From the NCBI RefSeq assembly GCF_041956535.1, contig NW_027192209.1, positions 511,408 to 575,407 on the forward strand: 64,000 bases of DNA, read 5' to 3'. Position 1 is the first letter of the stretch. The number at the start of each line of letters is the position of its first letter. The position numbers were made by a program, and so were the translations under genes. The DNA comes from Calcarisporiella thermophila CBS 279.70 (taxonomy: Eukaryota; Calcarisporiellomycota). Positions 10,707-21,982 of this stretch are shown here, piece after piece. The notes under the pieces were generated by a model. That model did not search any database. It was not told where the DNA came from and was given only the letters and a program-made list of their open reading frames with translations.

Positions 10707-12703
10707 ATAGATGAGTAGTGATGAACTTGGGGAGTCCTTTAGCTAATTTTGGCAATTCTAGAGCCGATGGAAAAAGTGTAAAGCCTTAAGGTCTGTGATG
10801 GAGTAGCGAGTCTTCTTCGGGGAATTGATTTTTCCACCCCAATTCGAGCCTCCTCTGAGTGGTGGAATTGGCAGGCGTGTCAATTTGCCCAGCGTTCTGA
10901 ACAACTTGACGCAAGAAAAAAAGGGAGTCTCCGCAGTGGAAAGGAGCCCAAGGTAAGAATGCGTGCCGATTCGAGGAAGGTCTTGAAGAGAGACGACCTT
11001 GATATTGTATAGGATTCTTTGTCCCCTTCTGACCACTATTGTTCAAACGGCCAATCCCCTTCATGAGATCCTTAGTCATGAGTCAACAGCGCCCTATCAT
11101 AAGAAGTTCTCTGGGTTTCGTAATAAAATTTGTGAACAAACAAAATAAAAAATAAACATATATATTGGGCGGGGAAAAGCATGATCCGCTTGCATAAGAG
11201 ATGAAGTACAATATCCGCAGAATATTGGGCTCCATTTACTGCTGAATTTTGTGCACTTGCAGTCATACCGGAGTAGAGGAGGGGGCCCATTGCTATTCCC
11301 CCTCATCTTCCATGTAAGTCTATAGATTTTTGATCAGTTGAAATGCATCATAGAGTATTTGTAACTAAAAAAAGGCTCCTTTGATTCTACCATTCATTTC
11401 AGATGTACGAGGGATGCACAAGCATTGGGAGCATATGTCTACATCCAGCTTAAATTGCAGCAACGCTGGGCAGGTGCGATTGGCCTAAACGGGTAGACCC
11501 CATGAGAGCAGCTCCATTTGACAGCTTGCTGCTCCCCAAAATTACCACGGGCAAAGATGTGGATAAGCTAATTCAAAAGATGCACGGCAAATATGCCTTT
11601 TCCCGTCATAGTTCAAACCAAGCGGGATAATGGAAAGAGCGAGATTGTGCCATGGGCCGCACTCTTCGTGGGGGGGGGGGGTGGTGACACATCGATATAG
11701 GAATAAGATTGAAATAGGCTGAGCGTGACTGGTGGAGAAAAGTTTTCTATGAACTTGGCAGAACAATCCAAATGCTTTCCAGGGCATCTCACTCCAGAAT
11801 TTCGAATTTCAGTCATCCAATGTGATTCTTGACATCATACACAACTCATCAGACAATGTGAAGGGGAGCATTTAATGAATGCGTCAGACCAAGGAAGTAT
11901 TTGGCAGTCTCCGGTGGAGTTCAATTCCCTAATTTTGTAAGCTCCGCCCCCATTCCAAACTCAAAGGTAGAGTTCAAGGGTTTTCATAACGCCGGAGATT
12001 GCGTGGACGGGTTATCCGTCAATAAGATTGCCTTGAATTCCGGGAAAAACACTTTACGCGCTTGGCTTATAAAGGGGGGGACCGAAGAGGTGGGGGTGAG
12101 TAATTCCGAATCGCTGATGTATGACTAGAGTCAATATCGGCGACCAGCCACACATATGATTTTGGATGCGGAAATTCGAGCGATCTGCATGATGAATAGG
12201 TCCAAGTCATCTGAACTCGACCCTCTAACATGAACGCCACTGAAGCTTTTTCTAACTCGGAGTGCGTCATGCGAGTAGGTGGTGGATGGATACGGAAATC
12301 TTGTAGAATAGGATCCGAATCCCTCTCTAGGGGTATTATTATAATGTGAGCCAGGGGACGCCTGGACCCTTTTGTTAGGGGATAATGCTCCCACCGGATA
12401 AAGCTTGTTTTGAATTTGATACTTGACACAGTAATAGACATGTGTGTGGAGTTCCAAATTGAGGGATAAAATAAAAAGAAATAGCTTATATTGGGAATGA
12501 AATGGATGAGGTAAAATGGGAGATACTCAAAATAGGTCCAAGGTCATACAGAGAATAGATATTTGGGTGTATTTAGCCATTAGAATTGGGTTGGTCTATT
12601 GTATACTTATAGTACAAGTTAAAATAAAGGTACTGACGCGTTAAATATGAAGCATGTTATCTGGATTTCATAGTGGATAGGCTTATCCAATGGGGGTATA
12701 GGC
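10707..12703. other. Two-kilobase region without a supported gene
   Basis: Lies between the start of P450 copy B and the end of the Skt5-type gene. Frames on both strands (for example 11901-12128 + and 11072-11306 -) use non-ATG starts, lack domains and overlap other frames. A run of ten G lies near 11673. I see no repeat structure or RNA gene. Confidence 0.45.
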
Positions 12704-14113
12704 TTATGCGATGGTACAGGAGTCGGGGGCCGATGCAAGAGCTTGTTCCCGCGCCCGCCCAAGCGCAGCGCTGACTTCTTCCCTCTCTCCGCCCTCCCAG
12801 CTATCTCGCATCCTTTCGGCTTGCGCCCTACTGTCTGCTCTTGCATACTTCAGCCACTCTAGCCTCTTGGCCGCCCGCTTTTCGCCATGGTCGGCTGCAC
12901 GGCAATACCAACGGATCGCCCCCGGCAAATCCTCCTCGACCCCGATTCCTCTCTCCAAGAAATAGCCCACCGTGTATTCGCCGCTCGGGTGGCAGAGCTC
13001 TGCCGCCCTCAGCGCCCAGCAGTATGCCTCCAGATCGGAGCAGGGTATCTCGTCGTCGCCCATGAGATAGCAAGTGGCGAGGGCAAAACAGGCCTCGGGA
13101 AGTTGGTGTGCGGCGGCAATGAGGTAGTAGTGGATGGCGAGACCAAGGTTGGGCTCGGCCCCCATCTCGCCCCGATCGTAGCAGCATCCGATGCGGAAGG
13201 CTGAGAGGGCGTGTCCCAGCTCGGCGGCGCGAGCATAGAGCGACAAGGCATACTCCTCATCCTGGAAGATCACTCCGGGGATCCCGTTCTCGTGGAACTT
13301 GGCATAGTGGTATATTCCCTCGGGGTAGAGTACGTTTCCTGCGTCTGCCGCGCGGTGCATCCACTTACATCCATTTCGGACGTTCTTCGCCCGACCCAGC
13401 TCCCCGTTGAGTTCCGCAAGGGCGAGGCGATAAGCAGCGCCCGGGTGGCCGGCAGAGGCGGCCTTCAGGTAATATGAGTAGGATTTGCAAGCGTCTCGGC
13501 GAGTGCCTATCCCCTTCTCGTAGCAGCGAGCGGCCTCGAAGGCGGCGTCGACATGACTCTGCTTGGAGGCCTGGATATACAATGCTAGCGCGTCTTTTGC
13601 ACGTTTACTGGCCAACTTTTTGTTGGGAGCATTTTTCAACTCGCAGAGATAACACTCGGCGAGCAGGTATTTCGCATCGGCTAGCCCCCGCACGGACAGC
13701 ACTCGGAGGACTTTGATAGCCTCTTGTATCGTCGTCTCTCTCTCCTCCCCGTCCAGCTGCTTTGCCATATCCAGTAAATAGAGCGAGAATTCCATCTGCA
13801 TGCTGACGTCTGAAGTGCGCTCTGCATTCCGCCGGTAGAGGGAGAGGGTCTCTTGAGCGGAAAGGAGCGAGGCTCTATTGCCGGGTTTAAGGTGCGATTG
13901 GGCATGGAATGATGCCACGGTGGAGTTGCCGGTAGGGGTGGCGACGGCTGTAGAGACGAGGGAGGAGGTGAGGCTGGAGGAGGATGAGTTGAAGGTGGCA
14001 TTGGAGAGAGTGGGGGATGAGAGGGGAGAGAATGATTGTATGGACGGCGATTCGAATGAAGTGTGCTTTAGTGACAGCCTCTCGTCGCAGAATCTCGAGA
14101 ATTCTTCTGTCAT
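12704..14113 (-). CDS. Sel1-repeat protein of the Skt5/Chs4 chitin synthase activator family
   Basis: Likely cytosolic/plasma-membrane adaptor that recruits or activates a Chs3-type chitin synthase. A single exon encodes 469 residues. After a Ser/Thr-rich N-terminus (1-80), residues from about 95 to 440 are Sel1-like tetratricopeptide repeats, with repeated patterns such as AARCYEKGIG, YRLALAELNG, FRIGCCYDRGE and YTVGYFLERGIGV. The last four residues are Cys-Thr-Ile-Ala, which fits a CaaX prenylation box, a feature known from yeast Chs4/Skt5. Other Sel1 proteins (Hrd3-like, for instance) have signal peptides or membrane helices, which are absent here. Frame, length and CaaX support the family; which paralogue is uncertain. 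Confidence 0.85.
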   Translation of the reverse strand: MTEEFSRFCDERLSLKHTSFESPSIQSFSPLSSPTLSNATFNSSSSSLTSSLVSTAVATPTGNSTVASFHAQSHLKPGNRASLLSAQETLSLYRRNAERTSDVSMQMEFSLYLLDMAKQLDGEERETTIQEAIKVLRVLSVRGLADAKYLLAECYLCELKNAPNKKLASKRAKDALALYIQASKQSHVDAAFEAARCYEKGIGTRRDACKSYSYYLKAASAGHPGAAYRLALAELNGELGRAKNVRNGCKWMHRAADAGNVLYPEGIYHYAKFHENGIPGVIFQDEEYALSLYARAAELGHALSAFRIGCCYDRGEMGAEPNLGLAIHYYLIAAAHQLPEACFALATCYLMGDDEIPCSDLEAYCWALRAAELCHPSGEYTVGYFLERGIGVEEDLPGAIRWYCRAADHGEKRAAKRLEWLKYARADSRAQAERMRDSWEGGEREEVSAALGRAREQALASAPDSCTIA

Positions 14114-15310
14114 GTTGCCCGTATACCGCAGCCGTATGATAAATAGGAGGGAACAGAGATTGGAAGGAGAGGGAGGGAGAAGGGGGGAAGGAGTGAAAAC
14201 AAAAAAAATAAGTCGAGGATGAAACCACTATTAAGGTTAAATACACAAGCAGGATCTTGAATCTCTACGGTTGCATCCTTGGGCGTGCAGATTGCCACGA
14301 ATCGGAGAGGTGAGAAAAAGGGAATTAGAAATAAAAACAATGGCCGTTGCTGTGCATTGGCAATGTGAACGGCAATTACTAAACAATTAATCTCATAATA
14401 AACAAGAACCACAATTGCAACCTCGATCCCCCCTCCCCCGCTCCGGCTTCCCAACCTCGGGCCTTGGTTCCCATCTGCAAGCAGCAGAGGTGTTAATTTC
14501 TACACTGCTGCCTTGCCTTCCTTTCTAGACGGCAGGGGACCATGCATAGTATCCATAGCCGCAAAGCTAACCTCTTCAGCCGTCTACCTATTTATCCGAG
14601 TGTTTAGCACGGATGAGGTCCTATAGGTCTCTTTTGCAGACGCCTTCTTCAATTTGTTCCCCTTGCTGCTAGAGCATGCGGTGCCCAACCTAGGGTTCGA
14701 GGATACAGTGCTTAGATTATTTCGACCTTGGCAAAGGGCTGAAGGGGTTAGCTTTTTTTCATATCTTTACAGTACCTGGATGGCTGGATTATTACGCCCA
14801 AGCTATTACTAACAAATTAGCAGCTTGCAACCCAACCTTCCTCTCGAATGCGAGCCAAGATCACACAAATGTGGATCTTATCCCTTATTAGGACTTCAAA
14901 AAGATCACGCGAGGGAGCATTGCAAAATAAGATGAACGGCATGTATAAATAGTCACTACCGTAGTAAAAATACAATTGAATGAAGAATCGGTTTGGATTG
15001 CAATCCTATCCCCTCCTGCACTATTTCATGCATGCGCATTTCTAGATCAGTAGTTTTGGGTCCAGCAGACAGGATCCAAGAGGGAGGCAAAATTCAGGGC
15101 AGGCTTTGGGCAGGAATGCGTTACGGGGGAGGATAGTGGCGGACACAGAGCTATGGCTTGTGGGCAATATCCAGTGCTCCCCGAGCAATCGTTCATCGTA
15201 GTATTTTATTATGTCTCATAAAGCAAGAAGAGAGGAAAGTTCAGGGGGGAGGAAAGAGCAGGAATAAACCGCCTCATAGGAGGCCGAAAAAAAAATATCC
15301 AATAGTCTTT
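14114..15310. other. Upstream region of the Skt5-type gene and 3' flank of the acyltransferase gene
   Basis: No gene is supported. It contains an imperfect hairpin at 14477-14516 (separate feature) and T- and A-rich tracts. The frames at 13878-14454 overlap the Skt5-type gene or its leader and look like composition shadows. Confidence 0.45.
14477..14516. repeat. Imperfect inverted repeat / hairpin
   Basis: GCAA-c-GCAGCA-gag-GTGT is followed by a short loop and ACAC-TGCTGC-c-TTGC, so three stem blocks pair with small bulges around a loop of about 8 nt. It lies about 370 bp upstream of the Skt5-type ATG. It could form a hairpin in DNA or RNA; no function can be assigned. Confidence 0.4.
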
Positions 15311-16759
15311 CTAACGGGTACTCATTCGCCAGTTTCGCCCTCCAATCTCTTTGTATCCCTTGGTCCGCAACTCATAATAATTTAGAAATTCTATCTTCTC
15401 ACGAGCTCCCATTTTCGTGCGTCTCAGTCGGGAAATTTGTCCCATAAGGCGTTGACATTGCATGCCAACGACATCTTCTTCCTTCTCGTCAGCGCCGGAG
15501 GGTCCATCGTTCGAGGTCTGACGTACAAATATGGGGGAGGAAGGAGACTCGAGGGGCGGAAGGAACTTGACTCCAAGAGAGTTGGTAAACTGTTAATACA
15601 GAACATATCAAGGTCAATGGTGCGAGGAATTGAGCTGAGTAAAGCCGTCCTATTTACCTGAGAACACAACTTGAATACATGTGCGCCCAGTGATCCAACC
15701 GTGTAGGAAGGAGAGAACCCTTGGCTGTCATACCTACAGTAACTCGAGCGTTAGAGAGCCTGAGGGGGCGGGAGGGTGATATCATTTTTGCAAGTGTCTT
15801 ACTTGAAGGCCATCACGTATAGGTTGAACTCTTTCACTGGTAAGGTGCACTCCTTGAAGAGAGGCACGAATGTCAGTAGCGCCCGTCCATTTGAGGTCGT
15901 CCCTTCGGGGAAAATCACCAGAGGTCGGCCCAGTTTCTTGGCCTCTTTGGCCAGTTTAGAGATATCCAAGTCCTTGGATCCTTGTGGAGGCTCTAGATCC
16001 GGCTTATGGGTTAGGTTAAGAATTGCAGTGAGAAGCGAGATGGGTCGAAGGGTTGCGGTTTGTACAAAAGTGTGAGTGAAGATTGGATCATAGCTATTTA
16101 AGAGGACGAGGTGAGACTCAAGGCTAGAAATCGATCGAGAAGTGAACGAATTACCGGAATGCGAGGTAGACAAGGTCAACATAGGAGCAAGCGTTCGCCA
16201 CTATTACATCACCTGGTTTCACTCCACCTCCCGGAGGCCAAGAGGTTTTACTCTCACTAGTTGCGCGGCTGATAAGGGCAAACAAGGTAAATAGAATTAA
16301 TACGTTTAGATGGGCAGAGCTAATGCTACAAACAACAACGGATGGTAAAGAAAACTGGATTCTACCCTCGCCGTAAAGAGACTGTTTCGGTGGGAATATA
16401 AAAGAAGCCCATCAACAATAGTGCCGTTCTTGCCAAGCAAAAAACAAACAGCCTTCTCCATAGCAAATACAATGGTCGGATTGGATAGAGAATGAGTCCT
16501 AGGATCTCTACCAATATTATCCATAGAAGCGAGATGCACACGAGCTGCAGAATTCGTATCGCAGCAAGCAGCGAACATGGCACAAGCAGCAGATAATCTA
16601 GGATAGTTTGACCTATTGAGGCATCGATGCGGGGCGGAGTAGGCGGAAGAAAGGGATGAATTCCCGTTCCTGGATCCTGAAAACGATGGGTTTGATAAAT
16701 GAAAGTTTTTACTACTCCTACTAAACTCTACTTACTCTCCACCTGGAGTACTTCTCCAT
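15311..16759 (-). CDS. LOA1: Lysophosphatidic acid acyltransferase-like protein, LOA1/VPS66 family
   Basis: Probable ER/lipid-droplet PlsC-family acyltransferase that acylates lysophosphatidic acid. Exons in transcription order are 16759-16736, 16676-16366, 16268-16155, 16093-15803, 15733-15658 and 15589-15311, giving 364 residues. The N-terminus MEKYSRWRDPGTGI matches the hallmark of this family. Hydrophobic helices span about 28-100. The PlsC motifs are GDVIVANACSYVD (motif I, residues 131-143) and FPEGTTSNGR (motif III, 211-220). Motif I has Ala138 where most acyltransferases have the catalytic His of HX4D; Asp143 is kept. From memory, yeast Loa1 also lacks this His, so it may be a family trait. 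The C-terminus QISRLRRTKMGAREK is also family-like. The longer-looking frame at 15424-15669 is the wrong frame of the last exon. Confidence 0.87.
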
Positions 16760-17805
16760 CACGATATCTCGATTCTCGACTAGATTAAACAACGGTGGAG
16801 GAATAGGAGAAGTGACCAAATAACCCAAGCCATTGAATGCACTTATGGTATTTGTGACTGGATCAGAGTCTAAAGTTTAAAGTTGGCTCAACTTAGTGAG
16901 CTGTGCTTTCTAAATACCTCGATGATGTCCATTACAATTGAAAATAGACTGTATCTAATCTAAGTCAAATATGCTTTGGCATAAAAATAAAAATCCCATG
17001 CCCATGGTAATAAAATATATGAAATATGACTGAAATAAGTTAGTTGCGTTGGAAAGAGAGGGAAGAGGATGGGGGGGGGAGGGTATACAAGGTGAGAGAG
17101 AGGGGTCTCACAGGTATAAATAAAGGCAACTAAGGCTCTGGTCCAACTGATTTCAAACATATCGCATGCTCGCATACCCAAGACGCTTAAGCTTTTTGGT
17201 GCAACCTATTTTCACATTATGCTAAGAACTCGTAATATATTTTCGCCATGAGGCTAGGGTTATTGTCATTGGTAAGAGTTCAAACTTGGAGGCAAAAGTC
17301 AATGGACAATGAATCAGATGGCAGATGCGGTAGAAGACGCCCTGATGCTCTATCGTGAATGATGGTACTCAACTCATGTGAGGTAGTTGGATCAAGATGC
17401 GGATTGCTATCGAGTGCCTTCAAAGAGATCAGAAGCAGGAGGCTTTATCCATCGAGTGTAGAGATTTGGGGCGAGTTACCATGCATATAAACGAGTAATC
17501 AGGATCAGCAGAAACATACAGCAGAAAATACCGAGCCATAGCACCGGCTTCATTTAAATCTTTTTTCGAAAATTTTACCACGAGTATCTCACGGAAGAGC
17601 AGAAATAGTTGGGTATATTGATCATCTTCCTCGTGTCCAAAGTGTTGTTAGCCGATAAATTACATATTGGGTGGAGCGGGAAATTTGATATGCCCTCCAA
17701 AACAACGAAAGGATACAAATCCAGGATGCTTCTCCTTGCAAGATTGATGGTTGGTTCCTTGAGCAATAGTTCCTTGTACACGCATGCAAAAGTGGAGGTT
17801 TAAAA
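16760..17805. other. Intergenic region upstream of LOA1
   Basis: Holds the LOA1 promoter and the 3' flank of the Ada1 gene. Open frames at 17575-17803 on both strands overlap each other and have no recognisable features. Poly-G and pyrimidine tracts occur near 17070-17100. No gene is supported. Confidence 0.45.
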
Positions 17806-18748
17806 TTAGTCGGAAGTTGTAAAAAGAATCCCTGTTTGAAGATTGGCTTTTTTCCTTTTTTTCCGCAACTTTCGCACCCCTAATTCTTCTTCTGACGAGA
17901 CGATGGCTTTTTCAGCTGCTTTTTCTGCTCCCATATTTCGAGATAACTCCAATGCGAATGCAATATCCTTCGAAGTCAACCCTCTCCCGGCATTGTGGGC
18001 TGTCAGCTGGTTATTCTCACATACCATTATGGGTTTACAATAGTTAATACAGTCGTTTATCAAATTTTTCAAATACCACTGTAACATAGAATACGTTATT
18101 AGCGAGTTTATAATATAACGGAAGAAAACCAACTCACTTCCAATGCATGGTTCATTAGAGTCACCGTCTCGTCTGATACGCCGCCATATAATCCATTCTC
18201 TAAAGCAATGGATACCATACGCTCCTTACATGTTTGCAAGCTTGGCAAAAATTTGGCTCTAGCACATGTCCCAGTTGAATTGGAGGCCAATTTTGATTCG
18301 CTTTGATGGTGGGATAGATCGCTCTTAGTTACGGCAGCATTATCAACTTTAGCACTACGATTCTTCTTGCGTGATCGCGAGGCAGTGCCCGTGGAAGAGG
18401 CAGCAGTACCTTTTGCAGAGGATCCAGAAATGCTGTGAAGATTGGCAAGGATAAATTTGCTGTGCAAATGGGCTAATATCAAAAAATATTAATACATTCG
18501 CTATTAAAATATCAGTATAAAATAGAGATATAACCATTCTCCCGACTTAAATACATGTTGGCGTAGAAATCCAGCTCAGCTCTATTCAATTTTCCATGAA
18601 CAAAATCGGCAACGGAACCCCAATAAGCGGCTGCATTATCACCCAGAGCATTGGCTAACTGAAGTTTAAGGGTGCGAACATCCTGCGTAGCCTGTGAATG
18701 GCAGGATGCATTCGAGACGGAGCTTGAACAGGGTGCATTAGGAGGCAT
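17806..18748 (-). CDS. HFI1: SAGA complex subunit Ada1/Hfi1
   Basis: Structural subunit of the SAGA histone acetyltransferase coactivator in the nucleus. Exons in transcription order are 18748-18535, 18472-18138 and 18078-17806, giving 273 residues. The N-terminal block (about 28-85) has the family pattern LKLQLANALGDNAAAYWGSV, then FVHGKLNRAELDFY, then HLHSKFILANL after the first intron. A basic Ser-rich linker (SRSRKKNRS) follows. The C-terminal part, with ERMVSIALENGL and LTSKDIAFALEL, fits the histone-fold region that pairs with Taf12. Length is short compared with yeast Ada1. It is transcribed divergently from Dsc3, with 185 bp between start codons. Confidence 0.85.
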
Positions 18749-18933
18749 GTCATCCAGTTTTAATTACTACGTAAAATTTCCGAGTTCCATTAAGATAAGA
18801 AAAAATATAGTCTATCTAGAAATTGAATTTTTAATAACAGTGGCTAGTAAAAAAACTCACCCTCAACAACATGCCCAGCATTCTAAGGGATCCATCATTG
18901 CTCTGTCCCTCTCTCTTAAGCTATAGATACGAG

Positions 18934-19967
18934 ATGGTGGAGCCAATACCATCAACTTCATCAGCGGCGTTAAACGAAGAGCCCTTTACCCTCCATATCC
19001 GCTTTGCGGAAGGCGGAGATCTCTCCCTCAGTGTGCGATCTACAGACACGGTTTCACAATTAAAAGAAAAGGTATATGCGAAAAAAATCTAAATTGCTCT
19101 CCTAATTTCGGCATCTTGGTTGGTAACACTAATGCAATTATTGTTAGGTTCAACGAGCAAGGCCAGCTCTCTCAGGGAAATACCTCCGCTTTGTATACCA
19201 GGGACGCCTTTTGCGGGATGCAGAAACACTAGAGCAGACAGGTGTATCAAAAAGAGACATGTCATTACCTATATATATCCATTGCTCTGCATCAGATTCA
19301 CCTCCCTCTCGCACATCCGAGTCGCAAGTAAGTTGCACTGCTTTGGTCAGCGTGCTTGATCATGTCTAACCTACAAATTAAATTACTGAATTAACAGATA
19401 AGACAGATTACACCCCTCACAGGATTTGATCGGTTACGAGAAGCTGGGTTTTCTGAAGAAGACATCCGGAATATCCGCACACAATTTCATCAACTTCACG
19501 GGACAAGCGTTAATGGGGGTAAGCACACACGATGGCATAGCCCTTTTTTGATGGAAAGTTGAGATAGTATTATCGCTATAGAAATCAATGAGCAAACTCT
19601 GAATATGGAGGAAGATTGGATTGAAAATGCCGGAGAAACACTGCCCGATGGAAGTACGTGTATTTCCATTATTTTGTATTGCAATCCTTCAATAGCACTT
19701 ACCTCTCGATATGAATTACCGTAGCCGTTCAGGGCGCCTATTATGACATGGTTATTGGGCTCCTTTTCGGATTTTTCATGGGGCTGATCGTACTATTCTG
19801 GTTTAAGGAGCAGGCATTTTCGCGGAGACAACAAATGGGTATGGATTTCTTGAACAATTAGGCTTGTATGGGATGGATCGGATGCTGATATATTACTTTC
19901 TATAGGCATTGTGGCAGGCCTACTAATTAATATATCGTTTGGCATTCTTCGAGTGTACTATTACTGA
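18934..19967 (+). CDS. DSC3: Dsc E3 ubiquitin ligase complex subunit 3
   Basis: Membrane subunit of the Golgi/endosome Dsc (Tul1) ubiquitin ligase, which in fission yeast and moulds activates SREBP. Exons are 18934-19071, 19148-19327, 19398-19518, 19582-19653, 19725-19838 and 19906-19967, giving 228 residues. An N-terminal ubiquitin-like domain (about 16-95) includes KYLRFVYQGRLLRDAETL. The DUF2407 C-terminal region has GFDRLREAGFSEEDI and RTQFHQLHG. Two hydrophobic helices follow: about 179-198 (MVIGLLFGFFMGLIVLFWF) and about 208-224. All five introns close in phase. Start: the ATG at 18934 opens the ubiquitin-like domain, and an upstream in-frame ATG-like codon would add only 21 non-conserved residues. 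Confidence 0.9.
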
Positions 19968-20876
19968 TCTAATGTTGAATTTTCTTGTGCTTATTCTTTC
20001 CTTGTTTATTGATCCATGTTTTTGTTATTATTTTGTCGACTCAAAAGGGAAAAAACTCTAAATTCTTCGAATCAACCATTTCCTCTCCTATGCCCTTTTT
20101 TCGTTACCCTCTTCTCAACCATGGCTAATCCCCAACCCACTTTCAACCATTTATTAGAAATAATACGTTCCAGTTGCTTTAAAAGTTATCCCACGATGAT
20201 CCCTTTTCCTTTCATCGTACTTGATGTAGCGGTAACGTTTTCTATGATTTTTTTTTCGAATTTGAAGTAGGTTAGGTTACTTGTAACATATTCGTAGAGA
20301 CCAAATATTTTATTTTTATTTTGTTTATCTTTTTCTCCTTTGTTTCTCGGTTTTTGGCATTTTCCCCAAGAACGTCTACGGGTTTTCTTCACGACAGTAC
20401 AGGATCGCTACTTCATACTCTACATTTCTCATTATTTAATTTATTAATTTAACGGGAAATCGATCTTATTTATAATTCACTTCATTTCCGCCGTTCGAAG
20501 ATATATCTTGATCTCTTGAACGATCTCGAGCAATCGCATTAGTTACAACGGCATTTGTTTTCGACATCTTTCGATCGCTTTGAATCTGTGCGCATCCAGT
20601 CTCAGATCGTTGTAATCTCTGCATTCCGCTGACACACTCTTTTCCTTATTAGACATACTGAGATATCTTGTTTCGCATTGATCAAATCTGATCGTCTCCA
20701 TTAACTCCTCATTCACGTTCTGCTCAGATATATTTGTATACCCGGATCCATACGCAAACTCACGCATATATAATCAGCCAAAACGTCTTCGCTTTATTTC
20801 GATTACTTGTGTTCACTGGACCGCTCCTTCCCCTCACTCCTCATAACTTCCCCTATTCAAGTATAACACAGAGACG
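19968..20876. other. Region between DSC3 and the 4EHP gene
   Basis: No gene is supported. The sequence is AT-rich, then C/T-rich from about 20810 to 20870 just before the next ATG, as in many fungal leaders. Short frames at 20016-20270 and 20543-20767 have no features. Confidence 0.5.
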
Positions 20877-21982
20877 ATGGAGACTTCCTGGGCAACTGTT
20901 GGAAAAAGATCGTACGTAGATTGAAGCTTTTATTGTCCTGAGAACCTTGAATTAAACAGATGTTTTATTGCAGTAGCAAATCTGCTAATAGCAATGCCTA
21001 TGTAAAACCACCTACAGTTTCTGGTTCCAAACTAATTCAGCTCCAACGCAGCAGCACCGGCGGGGGCTTATCGGGAAGTGTCGGTGGTGGAGGGGGAGTC
21101 GGGGGAGCAGGTGGGGCAGGGAGTGTGCCTGTGACGGGATTTTCGTTGCTTGCAGCGAGTGGACTTACACAACAGGGTGCTGGAAGTGGTACCAGTAAAT
21201 ACACCGTATTGAAAAAGTCTTTAGGGGGCGGGGAGGAGAAAATCAACGGTTCTTCCGCCACAACAACAGGACCCTCTTCTCTGCTTAATAGTGCCGGAAA
21301 TATTAATGCACCGCCACGGTCAATTAATACCCTTGTGCCGACGGCCCCAACCCCTACTCCTTCCAATATTCACCCGCTTAAATATACTTGGATCTTCTAC
21401 TTCATGCATCGATCTCCAGGGGCCAAAGTTGCCAACTATGAGGGGGCCATGAAGCGGATTGCTGCTTTTTCTTCGATTGAGGATTTCTGGGCCGTGTATT
21501 CGCACTTGAAGAGGCCGCATGAGCTACCGAGCGTGAGCGACTACCACCTGTTCAAGCAAGGGGTGCGTCCCGTGTGGGAGGATGACGCCAACATCAACGG
21601 CGGAAAATGGATTGTACGACTTAAAAAGGGGCTGGCGAGTCGGTTATGGGAGAATTTGGTGAGTGCTCTATTCATGCGATGACTCTATTGAGAATCCAAC
21701 GCTAATTGTTTTATTTTTTTGGCCTGGCAGTTACTTGCCGTCATTGGTGAACAGTTTGATGTGGGCGATGAGATCTGTGGGCTAGTCATCTCGATCCGCA
21801 GCTCGGAGGATATCCTTTCTCTTTGGAACCGATCAGCGAACGAGGGCCGCATCAACCTAAAGATAAGAGATACGTTGAAAAGAGTTCTGGGACTACCGAT
21901 GGACACGGTCATGGAATACAAAGCGCATACAGATGCTTTAAGGGATAATTCTTCATTCCGGAATACGGACGTTTTTCGATGA
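20877..21982 (+). CDS. Class II eIF4E, 4EHP-type cap-binding protein
   Basis: Cytoplasmic mRNA cap-binding protein of the eIF4E2/4EHP class, which usually represses translation rather than driving it. Exons are 20877-20911, 20974-21658 and 21731-21982, giving 323 residues. The first exon encodes only METSWATVGKR. Residues 12-140 are low-complexity, including a long Gly-rich run (about 40-62). The eIF4E core begins at HPLKYTWIFYF (about 145) and includes FWAVYSHL, VRPVWEDDANINGGKW and KGLASRLWEN, then GEQFDVGDEICG, IRDTLKRVLGLP and EYKAHTD. The last three are typical of 4EHP. The long Gly-rich N-terminal extension is unusual for the family. Confidence 0.92.

Noticed and set aside
11901-12128. 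75-codon + frame
   Set aside because: Starts at TTG, has no features and lies in a region with stops all round.
14640-14760. Possible tRNA, because of a GGGTTCGAGG word
   Set aside because: No matching acceptor stem, D arm or anticodon arm could be folded around it.
15424-15669. 81-codon - frame in the LOA1 region
   Set aside because: It is the wrong frame of the last LOA1 exon. The frame that continues to 15311 restores the conserved C-terminus.
17575-17803. Frames of 64-68 codons on both strands
   Set aside because: They are mirror shadows of each other with no domain or splice support.
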